Of a DNA stretch of 64,000 bases, positions 45,750 to 54,746 are shown one piece after another. Below the pieces are notes generated by a model that searched no databases, was not told the DNA's origin, and was given only the letters and a program-made list of their open reading frames with translations. Source of the DNA: Mesorhizobium sp. YIM 152430 (GTDB lineage: Bacteria; Pseudomonadota; Alphaproteobacteria; Rhizobiales; Rhizobiaceae). The stretch lies in contig NZ_JARGES010000027.1 in assembly GCF_029210365.1 (NCBI RefSeq), forward strand, positions 372,001 through 436,000. Reading direction: 5' to 3'. The translations under genes were made by a program, and so were the position numbers. Positions within the stretch are counted from its first letter, which is position 1. Every line of letters starts with the position of its first letter.

Positions 45750-46517
45750 GTGAGCAAGGACACCAACCGAAAGCCGCTGTCGCAGCGCATCCCCAAGCCG
45801 AAGAAAAAGGTGACGTGGCCGCAGGCTCGCGCCTTCTCGGTGCATCTCCTGACGGCGTCGGGCTCGTTCCTCGCCTTCCTGTCGCTGGTTGCGGCTGCCG
45901 AAAAGCAGTGGACGGCGATGTTCCTGTGGCTGGGCCTCGCGCTCTTCGTCGACGGCATCGACGGCCCGATCGCCCGCAAGCTCGACGTCAAGGAAGTGCT
46001 GCCGACATGGTCGGGCGAACTCCTCGACAACATCATCGACTACGTCACCTATGTCCTGATCCCCGCCTTCGCACTTTATCAGAGCGGCTTCATGGGCGAG
46101 GGGCTGTCCTTCCTGTCGGCGGCGATCATCGTCGTGTCGAGCGCGATCTACTATGCCGACACCGGCATGAAGACGAAGGAGAACTTCTTCAAGGGGTTTC
46201 CGGTCGTCTGGAACATGGTGGTCTTCACGCTCTTCGTCATTGAGCCCGGCGAGTGGGTTTCGTTCGCCGTGGTCCTGATCGCGGCCCTGCTGACCTTCCT
46301 GCCGCTCAACTTCCTCCATCCGGTGCGCGTCCAGCGCCTGCGCCCGCTCAATCTGGGAATATTCCTGGGCTGGTGCGCTCTGTCGGCCTATGCGCTGCTG
46401 ATGGACATGAATCCGTCCGAATTCGTGCAGATCTCCATCGCCATTCTCAGCATTTACCTGTTCTGCATCGGCATCGTCATGCAGATCTTCCCGAAGCTCG
46501 GCCTCAAGAGGGACTGA
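45750..46517 (+). CDS. pcs: Phosphatidylcholine synthase
   Basis: Pcs joins choline to CDP-diacylglycerol to make phosphatidylcholine. It needs external choline and is found mainly in bacteria that live with eukaryotes. The 255-residue protein has the CDP-alcohol phosphotransferase pattern LFVDGIDGPIARKLDV, with the later GELLDNIIDYVTYVL giving the remaining Asp residues, and about eight helices. IVVSSAIYYADTGMKT and LPLNFLHPVRVQRLRPL are Pcs-specific. The start is uncertain: GTG at 45750 (VSKDTNRK) or TTG at 45702; neither has a clear ribosome binding site. Confidence 0.92.
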   Translation: MSKDTNRKPLSQRIPKPKKKVTWPQARAFSVHLLTASGSFLAFLSLVAAAEKQWTAMFLWLGLALFVDGIDGPIARKLDVKEVLPTWSGELLDNIIDYVTYVLIPAFALYQSGFMGEGLSFLSAAIIVVSSAIYYADTGMKTKENFFKGFPVVWNMVVFTLFVIEPGEWVSFAVVLIAALLTFLPLNFLHPVRVQRLRPLNLGIFLGWCALSAYALLMDMNPSEFVQISIAILSIYLFCIGIVMQIFPKLGLKRD

Positions 46518-46653
46518 AGGCGATCGGCGATCACACGGTTGAAGCTTGAAGCACTTTCAAATTCAGGCAAGCTTTGCGCGTTGGCTTCGCCAAGCATAAG
46601 GTCACGACAGGGAACAGAAAAAGGCAGGCCAAAGGCCGCCGCATGGGGGTTGA

Positions 46654-48231
46654 GTGGATCAGTCCGATCCGAGCCATACCGATGCCTTGCTCGCGGTTCG
46701 CGGGCTGACGAAGATTTTCGGATCGCTCAAAGCCTGCGACAATGTCGACCTGACCATCGGTCGGGGAGAAATCCACGCCCTTCTCGGCGAGAACGGCGCG
46801 GGAAAGTCCACATTGGTCAAGATGCTGTTCGGCTCGCTGGAGCCGGCCTCCGGCACCATATTCTGGAAGGGCGAACCCGTTCGCATTGCGAGCCCGGCGC
46901 AGGCACGCGCGCTCGGCATCGGCATGGTCTTCCAGCATTTCTCGCTGTTCGAGGCTTTGACTGCCGCCGAGAACATTGCGCTTTCCATCGACGACGACAC
47001 CCCGATCATGAAGATCGCGGAACGCGCGCGAAACCTTTCCAAAGCCTATGGTCTGCCGCTCGACCCGTTCAGCCATGTCGGCGACCTGTCGGTCGGCGAG
47101 CGCCAGCGCATCGAGATCATCCGCTGCCTCTTGCAGGAACCCGAACTCATCATCCTCGATGAGCCGACCTCGGTCCTGACGCCTCAGGAAGCCGACAAGC
47201 TGTTCGAGACGCTGGAGCGGCTGAAGGGCGAGGGCAAGTCGATCCTCTACATCTCGCACCGCCTCGAAGAGGTGAAACGCATCTGCGACCGCGCGACCGT
47301 GCTGCGGCACGGCAAGGTGGTCGGCCACTGCGACCCGAAGCAGGAGACGGCCGCGTCTCTGGCACGCATGATGGTGGGGCTCGAAGTCCAAAACGTCACC
47401 CGCGACGTGCCCGCCATCTCCACAGACCGCAAGCCGCTGCTCGAAATCGAGATGCTCAGCCGCAAACCCGCGACGCCGTTCTCGGTCGCGCTGCGCGACA
47501 TCTCCGTCACGGTCCATGCCGGCGAGGTGCTCGGCATCGCGGGTGTCGCCGGCAACGGTCAGGGCGAGTTCTTCGAGGCCGTCTCCGGCGAGGCGTTGCA
47601 GGACCGGGCCGACACGGTCCGCGTTGCAGGTCACACGGTCGGACGCCTCGGCATCTCGCAGCGCCGCCTGAAAGGCGCGGCCTTCGTGCCCGAGGAACGG
47701 CTCGGCCATGGCGCCGCGCCTGCCATGCGGCTTTCGGAGAATCTGTTCCTGTCGCGCTACCGCACCGACGCGCGCGACTATATCGGCGCGGCAGGCACCA
47801 TCCGCACGAGCCGGATCGCTGCCGCTGCCAGGCGCATCGTCGAGGCGATGGACGTCAGGAAAAGCGCGGAAGACCCTGAAGCGTCGGCGCTTTCCGGCGG
47901 AAATCTGCAAAAGTTCATCATCGGGCGCGAGCTTGATCGCGATCCGAAAGTGATGGTCGTCAACCAGCCGACCTGGGGTGTCGACGCCGGTGCCGCCGCG
48001 CGCATCCGTCAGGCGCTGATCGACCTCGCCCGCTCCGGCTCCGCCGTGCTCGTCATCAGCCAGGATCTCGACGAACTGTTCGAGATGTCGGATGCGATCG
48101 CCGTCATGCATGACGGGCAATTGTCCGCGCCGATCCCGATAGGCGAGGCAACCTACGAGAAGGTCGGGCTCCTGATGGGCGGCGCCGATGCGGCGCACCC
48201 GCCACGCCCGTTCGAGGAGGAGGCAGTCTGA
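46654..48231 (+). CDS. ABC transporter ATP-binding protein (BMP/nucleoside type)
   Basis: A 525-residue duplicated ATPase subunit of a carbohydrate/nucleoside-type importer. NBD1 has Walker A GENGAGKST, signature LSVGERQRIEI and Walker B LIILDEPTSVLTP. NBD2 is degenerate, with GVAGNGQGEF at the Walker A position, signature LSGGNLQKFI and a weak Walker B (VMVVNQPTWGVD). This asymmetry is normal for the class. It starts with GTG after GGGGGTTGA. Its stop touches the first permease start (ATG at 48231), so the four genes 46654-51355 form one operon. Confidence 0.93.
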   Translation: MDQSDPSHTDALLAVRGLTKIFGSLKACDNVDLTIGRGEIHALLGENGAGKSTLVKMLFGSLEPASGTIFWKGEPVRIASPAQARALGIGMVFQHFSLFEALTAAENIALSIDDDTPIMKIAERARNLSKAYGLPLDPFSHVGDLSVGERQRIEIIRCLLQEPELIILDEPTSVLTPQEADKLFETLERLKGEGKSILYISHRLEEVKRICDRATVLRHGKVVGHCDPKQETAASLARMMVGLEVQNVTRDVPAISTDRKPLLEIEMLSRKPATPFSVALRDISVTVHAGEVLGIAGVAGNGQGEFFEAVSGEALQDRADTVRVAGHTVGRLGISQRRLKGAAFVPEERLGHGAAPAMRLSENLFLSRYRTDARDYIGAAGTIRTSRIAAAARRIVEAMDVRKSAEDPEASALSGGNLQKFIIGRELDRDPKVMVVNQPTWGVDAGAAARIRQALIDLARSGSAVLVISQDLDELFEMSDAIAVMHDGQLSAPIPIGEATYEKVGLLMGGADAAHPPRPFEEEAV

Positions 48232-49322
48232 TGCGGCTCGAACTCGTCAAGCGGCCGCAGCAATCGACGCTGTTCAGCGCGCTGTCGCCTTTCATCGCAT
48301 TCGGCCTGACAATCGTCGCCGGCGCAATCCTCTTCGCCGCCCTCGGCAAGGACCCGATCGAGACGCTCTACTACTATTTCATCGATCCCCTGACCGAGAC
48401 GTGGTCGTTGCACGAACTGGCGATCAAGGCCGCACCGCTGATCCTGATCGCGGTCGGCCTGTCCGTCTGTTTCCTGTCGAGCAACTGGAACATCGGCGCC
48501 GAGGGTCAGTTCATCATGGGCGCGATCGCCGGCTCCATCCTGCCGGTGCTTTTTCCCGACTTCCAGTTCTGGTTCGTGCTGCCGCTGATGCTGATCATGG
48601 GCATGGCCGGCGGCGCGGCCTATGCGTTCATCCCGGCCATCCTCAAGGTGCGGTTCAACACCAACGAGATCCTGTCGAGCCTGATGCTGGTCTACGTCGC
48701 CCAACTCTTTCTCGACTGGCTGGTGCGTGGTCCGTGGCGCAACCCGCAAGGCTTCAACTTCCCCGAAACGCGCAACTTCCATGAATACGCGATCCTGCCG
48801 GAAATCTGGTCGGCATCGGGCCGCGCGCACTGGGGATTTGTCTTTGCCCTGGTTGCGGCTTTTGTGCTCTGGTTCATGCTGTCGAAGACGCTGAAGGGCT
48901 TCGAGGTCAAGGTCATCGGCCAGAGCCCGCGGGCAGGGCGCTTCGCCGGTTTTTCGGCCGGCCGCATGGTCGTCTTCGCCTTTCTCGTCTCCGGCGCCAT
49001 GGCGGGCCTTGCCGGCATTTCGGAAGTCGCCGGCGCCATCGGACAGCTTCGTCCCACCATCTCGCCGGGTTACGGCTTTACCGCCATCATCGTCGCTTTC
49101 CTCGGCCGACTGAACCCGCTCGGCATCGTCGCCGCCGGCCTGATCCTCGCCCTTACCTATCTCGGCGGCGAGGCGGCGCAGATTTCCGTCGGCCTGTCCG
49201 ACAAGGTGGTGCGCGCCTTCCAGGGCTCGATCCTGTTCTTCGTGCTGGCCTGTGACACGCTGATCCACTACCGCGTTCGCCTCGTGCGTCCCGCTCAAAA
49301 GGCGGAGGCCGCCCATGCTTGA
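48231..49322 (+). CDS. ABC transporter permease (BMP/nucleoside type) 1
   Basis: A 363-residue inner membrane permease of the BPD_transp_2 family with about ten helices. Typical segments are LSSNWNIGAEGQFIMGAIAG, LKVRFNTNEILSSLMLVYVA and GYGFTAIIVAFLGRLNPLGI. The N-terminal MRLELVKRPQ is the usual beginning of NupP-like permeases. It overlaps the ATPase by 1 base and the second permease by 8 bases, so it is translationally coupled on both sides. Confidence 0.93.
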   Translation: MRLELVKRPQQSTLFSALSPFIAFGLTIVAGAILFAALGKDPIETLYYYFIDPLTETWSLHELAIKAAPLILIAVGLSVCFLSSNWNIGAEGQFIMGAIAGSILPVLFPDFQFWFVLPLMLIMGMAGGAAYAFIPAILKVRFNTNEILSSLMLVYVAQLFLDWLVRGPWRNPQGFNFPETRNFHEYAILPEIWSASGRAHWGFVFALVAAFVLWFMLSKTLKGFEVKVIGQSPRAGRFAGFSAGRMVVFAFLVSGAMAGLAGISEVAGAIGQLRPTISPGYGFTAIIVAFLGRLNPLGIVAAGLILALTYLGGEAAQISVGLSDKVVRAFQGSILFFVLACDTLIHYRVRLVRPAQKAEAAHA

Positions 49323-50229
49323 AGCCATCCTTCTCACCGTCTCGATGGCCGCGACGCCGCTTTTGCTGGCGGCGATCGGCGAACTCGTGGTCGAGCGCTC
49401 GGGCGTCCTCAATCTCGGCGTCGAAGGCATGATGATCATGGGCGCGGTCACCGGCTTCGGCGTCGCGCTGATGACCGGCAACCCGTTCCTCGGTGCGCTC
49501 GCCGCAATTATCGTCGGCGCTCTCTTCTCGCTGCTCTTCGCCTTCCTGACCTTGACGCTCGTCACCAACCAGGTCGCGACCGGCCTCGCGCTGACGCTCC
49601 TGGGATTGGGGCTTTCGGGCATGATCGGCGAAAGCTTCGTCGGCCAGCCGGGCGTGCGCCTGCCGCGGCTCGACGTGCCGTTCCTGTCCGAACTGCCGAT
49701 CGTCGGGCGGCTGGTCTTCAGCCAGGACATGATCTTCTACGTATCCGTCTTCCTGACCGTTGCCGTCGCCTGGTTCCTGTTCTACACCAAGGCGGGGCTG
49801 ACGCTGCGCTCGGTCGGCGACAACCACAATTCCGCCCATGCGCTGGGCATCAAGGTCGTGCGCATCCGCTATCTGGCGGTTCTGTTCGGCGGCGCCTGTG
49901 CGGGGCTCGCTGGCGCACACCTGTCGCTCGTCTACGTACCGCAATGGGTGGAGAACATGACGGCCGGCCGCGGCTGGATCGCGCTGGCGCTGGTCGTCTT
50001 CGCGTCATGGCGCCCTCTGCGCGTCCTTGCGGGCGCCTATCTTTTCGGTGCGGTGTCGATCGGCCAGCTTCATGCCCAGGCGCTGGGTATCGGCATTCCT
50101 TCGCAGCTTCTTTCGGCACTTCCCTATATCGCGACGATTGTCGTACTTGTACTCATCTCTCGAAACCGGCGACTGACTATGGTGAACACACCGGCATCTT
50201 TGGGGCGGCCGTTTGTTCCAGATCGCTAG
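49315..50229 (+). CDS. ABC transporter permease (BMP/nucleoside type) 2
   Basis: A 304-residue second permease, equivalent to NupQ. It has ERSGVLNLGVEGMMIMGAVTG and TNQVATGLALTLLGLGLSGM at the membrane core, then HALGIKVVRIRYLAVLFGGACAGLAG, quoted in part as VRIRYLAVLFGGACAGLAG. A full heterodimeric channel is therefore present. It ends 52 bases before the binding-protein gene; that gap holds the start signals of the latter. Confidence 0.93.
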   Translation: MLEAILLTVSMAATPLLLAAIGELVVERSGVLNLGVEGMMIMGAVTGFGVALMTGNPFLGALAAIIVGALFSLLFAFLTLTLVTNQVATGLALTLLGLGLSGMIGESFVGQPGVRLPRLDVPFLSELPIVGRLVFSQDMIFYVSVFLTVAVAWFLFYTKAGLTLRSVGDNHNSAHALGIKVVRIRYLAVLFGGACAGLAGAHLSLVYVPQWVENMTAGRGWIALALVVFASWRPLRVLAGAYLFGAVSIGQLHAQALGIGIPSQLLSALPYIATIVVLVLISRNRRLTMVNTPASLGRPFVPDR

Positions 50230-50281
50230 AAATCAAAAACGCGGGATATGCCCCTTGGTGACCAACAGAGGACGAACTTCA

Positions 50282-51355
50282 ATGAAAAACACCCTTATTG
50301 CCCTGGCAGCCTCCGTTGCCGTGCTCATTCCAGCGGTCGCCTCCGCGCAGGACGATCCGACCAAGGCCTGTTTCATCTATGTCGGCCCGATCGGCGATTT
50401 CGGCTGGTCCTACCAGCACCATCAGGGACTGCTCGAAGCCGAGGAGCATTTCGGTGACAAGCTCGAAACCGCCTATCTCGAAAGCGTGCCGGAAGGCGCC
50501 GACGCCGAGCGCGCCATCGAGCGTTTCGCGCGCTCGGGCTGCGACATCATCTTCACGACGTCGTTCGGCTACATGGACCCGACCAACAAGATCGCGGCCC
50601 GCTTCCCGGATGTGAAGTTCGAGCACGCGACCGGCTACAAGCGCGAGCACCCGAACGTCGCCACCTACAATTCCAAGTTCCATGAGGGTCGCTACGTCCA
50701 GGGCGTGATCGCCGCCAGGATGTCGGAAGCTGGAGTTGCAGGCTATATCGCTTCCTTCCCGATTCCCGAAGTTGTCATGGGCATCAACGCGTTCATGCTC
50801 GGCGCGCAGTCGGTGAATCCGGACTTCCAGGTCAAGGTCGTGTGGGCGAACACCTGGTTCGACCCGGCGAGGGAGGCTGACGCGGCCACGGCGCTGATTG
50901 ATCAGGGCGCCGACATCATCACGCAGCACACCGACTCGACCGGCCCGATGCAGGTCGCGGCCGACCGCGGCATCAAGGCATTCGGCCAGGCGTCCGACAT
51001 GATCGAGTTCGGCAAGGAAACCCAGCTCACCTCGATCATCGACGACTGGGGTCCGTATTACATCGAACGCATCCAGGCCGTCATGGACGGCACCTGGGAG
51101 CAGCACGACGTCTGGGAAGGCATGGCGGAAGGCCACGTCGTCATGGCGCCCTATACCAACATGCCCGACGATGTGAAGGCGGAAGCCGAGGAGATCGAAG
51201 CCAGGATCAAGTCCGGTGAGTTCGACCCCTTCACCGGCCCGATCAAGAAGCAGGACGGCTCGGACTGGCTCGCCGAAGGCGAAGTCGCGGAGGAAGGCGT
51301 GCTCCTCGGCATGAACTTCTACGTCGAGGGTGTCGACGACCAGTTGCCGCAGTAA
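50282..51355 (+). CDS. BMP-family periplasmic substrate-binding protein
   Basis: A 357-residue basic membrane protein family binding protein. The signal peptide (TLIALAASVAVLIPAVASAQ) is followed by CFIYVGPIGDFGWSYQHHQG, the substrate-cleft opening. ERFARSGCDIIFTTSFGYMD and QGADIITQHTDSTGPMQVA follow. Relatives bind nucleosides, purines or, in some rhizobial systems, other nitrogenous compounds. The placement as the last gene after ATPase and two permeases is usual for this operon. A terminator lies 25 bases after the stop. Confidence 0.93.
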   Translation: MKNTLIALAASVAVLIPAVASAQDDPTKACFIYVGPIGDFGWSYQHHQGLLEAEEHFGDKLETAYLESVPEGADAERAIERFARSGCDIIFTTSFGYMDPTNKIAARFPDVKFEHATGYKREHPNVATYNSKFHEGRYVQGVIAARMSEAGVAGYIASFPIPEVVMGINAFMLGAQSVNPDFQVKVVWANTWFDPAREADAATALIDQGADIITQHTDSTGPMQVAADRGIKAFGQASDMIEFGKETQLTSIIDDWGPYYIERIQAVMDGTWEQHDVWEGMAEGHVVMAPYTNMPDDVKAEAEEIEARIKSGEFDPFTGPIKKQDGSDWLAEGEVAEEGVLLGMNFYVEGVDDQLPQ

Positions 51356-51379
51356 AGCCGGTCTCGCATACGATTAGGA

Positions 51380-51410
51380 AAAGGGCGCTTTGTTCGGCGC
51401 CCTTTCTCGT
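51380..51410 (+). terminator. Intrinsic terminator of the BMP-type ABC operon
   Basis: AAAGGGCGC (51380-51388) and GCGCCCTTT (51397-51405) form a 9-bp stem with an 8-base loop followed by CTCGTTTCC, 25 bases after the binding-protein stop. Confidence 0.7.
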
Positions 51411-51495
51411 TTCCACTGACGACGCTCCTGACAATCCGCTGTCAGGAGGGGTGGAGTAGGGTGCGCCATCCAACGCAACGATGAGGACGCACCCG

Positions 51496-52140
51496 ATGCT
51501 GAAATTCTACCACGCCCCGTGGTCCCGCAGTTCCGGCATACTCTGGCTTCTTGAGGAAATCGGCGCGCCCTACGAGATGGAGATCGTCGACATCCGCAGG
51601 CAAGGCGGCGTCGATGAGGCTTACCGCGCCATCCAACCAAGCAAGAAGGTGCCCGCGATCGTCCATGACGGCGTCACCATCACCGAGCGCGCCGCGATCA
51701 CGGCCTATCTGGCGGACCGCTTCCCAGACGCCGGGTTGGCACCCGCGATTGGCGATCCGCGTCGGGGACCGTACTTGACCATGCTCGTCTATTGCGATTC
51801 CGTCTTCGACCCGGCACTGGCAGCCCGCGCCCACGGGCTCACCTATGAGAGCAACGATTATTCGTTCGGGCTCTTCGACGACATGGTGCGCTATGTCGAG
51901 AGGCAACTGACCGAGCACGACTATGCTGCCGGCAACAGTTTCACCGCCGCCGACACGCAGCTTGCATCTGCCATTGGCTACACGATGAACCATATGGAGG
52001 TGCTGCCCGAAAAGCCAGCCTTCGTCGACTACATGGCGCGTGTAGCGGATCGCCCGGCGAACAAGCGCGCCGCGGCAAAGGATTACGAACTGGCAATGGC
52101 GACGCCCTTCTTTCAGACGCAGATGGCGTCGAGCCGCTGA
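51496..52140 (+). CDS. Glutathione S-transferase family protein
   Basis: A 214-residue cytosolic GST. The thioredoxin-like N-terminal domain starts MLKFYHAPWSRSSGILWLLEE, quoted as YHAPWSRSSGILWLLEE, with Ser near residue 10-12 as the likely glutathione-contacting residue and KKVPAIVHDGVTITERAAI as the cis-Pro/Glu-Ser-like glutathione site. The C-terminal helical domain ends with FVDYMARVADRPANKRA. The start at 51496 has GAGGACG 9 bases upstream; an ATG at 51481 is less supported. It converges with rimO, with no gap. The substrate is unknown. Confidence 0.9.
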   Translation: MLKFYHAPWSRSSGILWLLEEIGAPYEMEIVDIRRQGGVDEAYRAIQPSKKVPAIVHDGVTITERAAITAYLADRFPDAGLAPAIGDPRRGPYLTMLVYCDSVFDPALAARAHGLTYESNDYSFGLFDDMVRYVERQLTEHDYAAGNSFTAADTQLASAIGYTMNHMEVLPEKPAFVDYMARVADRPANKRAAAKDYELAMATPFFQTQMASSR

Positions 52141-53454
52141 TCAGACCGCCGTGCCGCTCAGGTCGTAGGCGCCGGCGCTGTCGATCTTGACCGTCACGAC
52201 GTCGCCGACCCGCAGCGGACGGCGCGACGTTATGGAAACCGAGCCGTCGATCTCCGGCGCGTCATAGCGCGTGCGCCCCTTGGCGGTCAGGCCCGTCGTT
52301 TCGTCGATGATGACGGGCAACCGCTTGCCGACCTTCTTTGCGAGCAGTTTGGCGGAAACCTTCTGCTGGCGCTCCATGAACCGGTTCCAGCGGATTTGCT
52401 TCACCTCGGCCGGCACTTCGGGAAGGTTCATCGCTTCGGAACGCGCACCGCCGACTGGCTCGTATTTGAAGCAGCCGGCGCGGTCGATCTTCGCTTCGTC
52501 CAGCCAGTCGAGCAGCATCTCGAAATCCTCCTCCGTCTCGCCCGGAAAGCCGACGATGAATGTCGAGCGCAGGGCGAGGTCCGGGCAGATCTCCCGCCAT
52601 TTGCAGATGCGGTCGAGCGTCTTTTCCTGATGCGCGGGACGGCGCATGTTCTTCAGCACCGCCGGCGAGGCGTGCTGGAACGGAATGTCGAGATAGGGCA
52701 GCACCTTGCCATCCGCCATCAACGGAATGACCTCGTCGACATGCGGGTAGGGGTAGACGTAATGGAGCCGCACCCACGCGCCCATGTCGCCGAGTTCGCG
52801 GCAAAGGTCGAGAAAGCGCGTGCGCACGGCGCGATCCTTCCACTGGCTCTCCTGATATTTCAGGTCGACGCCATAGGCACTGGTATCCTGCGAGATGACG
52901 AGGATTTCCTTGACGCCCGCCGCGACCAGCTTTTCCGCCTCTCGCAATACGTCCGCAGCCGGACGTGAGGCGAGGTCGCCGCGCAACGCCGGGATGATGC
53001 AAAAGGTGCAGCGATTGTTGCAACCCTCTGAAATCTTGAGATAGGCGTAGTGGCGCGGCGTCAGCTTGACGCCCTGTGCAGGAATAAGGTCCAGGAATGG
53101 CTCGTGCGCCGGCGGGACTGCCTCGTGGACCGCGCCCATGACGCTCTCATAGGCTTGCGGACCGGTGATCGCGAGCACGTTGGGGTGCTTTTGGCGGATC
53201 AGTTCCGGCGTCGCGCCCATGCAGCCGGTGACGATGACCTTGCCGTTCTCCTTCATCGCCTGGCCGATCGCCTCGAGCGACTCGTCGCGCGCGGAATCGA
53301 GAAATCCGCAGGTATTGACCACGACCACGTCCGCGCCGTCATGCTTGCGCGCAATTTCGTAGCCCTCGGCGCGCAGCCGCGTGATGATCCGCTCGGAATC
53401 GACCAGCGCCTTCGGACACCCAAGGCTGACGAACGAAACGCGCGGCGCTGACAT
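52141..53454 (-). CDS. rimO: Ribosomal protein S12 methylthiotransferase RimO
   Basis: RimO is a radical-SAM enzyme that methylthiolates Asp89 of ribosomal protein S12. The 437-residue protein has the UPF0004 domain ([44 protein letters not shown]) with three cluster Cys. The radical SAM motif is [19 protein letters not shown] (CxxxCxxC), and the C-terminal TRAM domain closes it. These blocks distinguish RimO from MiaB. The start at MSAPRVSFV is the family one; the frame extends to 53700 without family sequence. It abuts the GST gene. Confidence 0.96.
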   Translation of the reverse strand: MSAPRVSFVSLGCPKALVDSERIITRLRAEGYEIARKHDGADVVVVNTCGFLDSARDESLEAIGQAMKENGKVIVTGCMGATPELIRQKHPNVLAITGPQAYESVMGAVHEAVPPAHEPFLDLIPAQGVKLTPRHYAYLKISEGCNNRCTFCIIPALRGDLASRPAADVLREAEKLVAAGVKEILVISQDTSAYGVDLKYQESQWKDRAVRTRFLDLCRELGDMGAWVRLHYVYPYPHVDEVIPLMADGKVLPYLDIPFQHASPAVLKNMRRPAHQEKTLDRICKWREICPDLALRSTFIVGFPGETEEDFEMLLDWLDEAKIDRAGCFKYEPVGGARSEAMNLPEVPAEVKQIRWNRFMERQQKVSAKLLAKKVGKRLPVIIDETTGLTAKGRTRYDAPEIDGSVSITSRRPLRVGDVVTVKIDSAGAYDLSGTAV

Positions 53455-53537
53455 GATCTGCGGACCTTCCGGATATCTGGCGATTTTGGAGATGTGGCGG
53501 CGCCATAGCACAGAAGAACGCGGCGGGAAACGCGCAT

Positions 53538-54071
53538 TCACTCCTGCGGCGATTTGGGCTCGTCGGCGGCGAGGTCCGCTGCGCGAAGCGTCCGCGTGAA
53601 GGTCCTGCCCGCAAAGATGACTGTCGAAAGGTCGGGGGCCGACATCTCGTGGACGGTTCCGTCCATGCAGACATAGGAGGGCCATCCTGCGGGTTCGCAA
53701 AAATGGTAGCTGGTCCAGTTGGTCGCGGCTGACCAGATCTCCATGCGGAAGGTGCCGTCCGGCATCCTCCTGATCGTCGAGCCGTCATCGGCCTCCCAGA
53801 AGAAGGGAATGATGCTCGGCCTGGGCCGCGCCGGATCGACGGCGACCGATAACGGTTTGGGGCCGTAAATGAACCAGTTGAGCCGCGCGCGGGTCATCGC
53901 GGCCGCAAAACGCTCGGGCAGGGCGATCGGTCGCGGCGGCTCGATGAGCCGCGCGCTGTCCGCCCGAGTTTCAAGGGACAGAAGCAGCGCCGCAAGCGCC
54001 AGAGAACATCGCAAAGAGGTCGCCAATTCGTCCGTCGCTCCCTTCGCCCCCAATGAGAAGCGATACGCCAT
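53538..54071 (-). CDS. Secreted Trp/Cys-containing protein of unknown function
   Basis: A 177-residue protein I do not recognise. From the ATG at 54071 it has a signal-like stretch [21 protein letters not shown]. The frame extends to 54140, with uncertain start and no clear ribosome binding site. The mature part has [22 protein letters not shown], quoted in part, then [26 protein letters not shown] with two Cys. A repeated W/Y..C layout hints at a small beta-rich extracytoplasmic domain. It is divergent from the small secreted gene at 54159, and the two may be related in regulation. Confidence 0.6.
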   Translation of the reverse strand: MAYRFSLGAKGATDELATSLRCSLALAALLLSLETRADSARLIEPPRPIALPERFAAAMTRARLNWFIYGPKPLSVAVDPARPRPSIIPFFWEADDGSTIRRMPDGTFRMEIWSAATNWTSYHFCEPAGWPSYVCMDGTVHEMSAPDLSTVIFAGRTFTRTLRAADLAADEPKSPQE

Positions 54072-54158
54072 CACGCATATTTGCGCCAGTTTGCGGGAAA
54101 CCAAAACCCACGCAGGTGCGTATCGGTAGTTCGTTTTCAAAATAGCGGGATCTGCCTG

Positions 54159-54539
54159 ATGAAGAGCAAAATATTGGCCGCCGCGCTCGCTGCGCCGATT
54201 ATCACGCCGGCATTCGCACAGTCTTTGGGCGGACCGGAGATCGAAAGCCTGATCGGTGACAAGCGTGTCTTGCTGTCGACACCCTACGGTCTTGAACTTC
54301 CACTGCGCTATGGCTCGGGAGGCGAGGTTTCGGGCGACATTTCAGGCTTCACCATGGCGGCGATGTTCACGCCGAGCGAAACCGGCCGGTGGTGGGTCGA
54401 GAGCGACCAGCTCTGCCAGCAATTCCCCACCTGGTACAATGGCGCGACCTTCTGCTTTGCGATCGAACAGACGGGCGAAAGCTCGATCTCGTGGACACGA
54501 AACGATGGTCTTTCGGGAACGGCGCGGATCGAAGGTTGA
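54159..54539 (+). CDS. Small secreted protein with DUF995-like C-terminal pattern
   Basis: A 126-residue protein with signal peptide ILAAALAAPIITPAFAQ. The mature part has GRWWVESDQLCQQFPTWYNG and ATFCFAIEQTG, matching the G-W-v-x-dd-LC-x-W-C-f pattern seen in DUF995 and related small rhizobial secreted proteins. Two Cys could form a disulfide. The function is unknown. The assignment to a named family needs a profile search. Start at MKSKILAAAL; the frame extends upstream to 54081. Confidence 0.6.
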   Translation: MKSKILAAALAAPIITPAFAQSLGGPEIESLIGDKRVLLSTPYGLELPLRYGSGGEVSGDISGFTMAAMFTPSETGRWWVESDQLCQQFPTWYNGATFCFAIEQTGESSISWTRNDGLSGTARIEG

Positions 54540-54569
54540 ACGGGCGGCAATTTAGTCGAAATTTAACCA

Positions 54570-54592
54570 TGCCGGCAGGGTGAATGCCGGCA
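54570..54592 (+). other. Palindromic hairpin after the small secreted gene
   Basis: TGCCGGCA occurs at 54570-54577 and 54585-54592 with 7 bases between. Each copy is itself a palindrome, so the pair can form a stem or two sites. It lies 31 bases after the stop, without a T-run. The 54540-54746 gap otherwise shows no gene; it must hold the start signals of the RlpA-like gene. Confidence 0.35.
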
Positions 54593-54746
54593 GACACAAT
54601 CCTGCCCGGTTCCAAACACAATCGATTAATACGCAGCTAAACAATTCGTGCGATCCACAGGATTGCTCGACTGTGGACGCAGGCAACACGTCCAAATAGA
54701 TTTTGGCTGCGCATATACGTCGCATTGGGGATCGGGGACACGAGAT

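Noticed and set aside
46518..46653. Purine riboswitch upstream of the BMP/nucleoside importer
   Set aside because: The 136-base gap shows no conserved riboswitch core or convincing stem set; two AAGCTT copies are probably chance.
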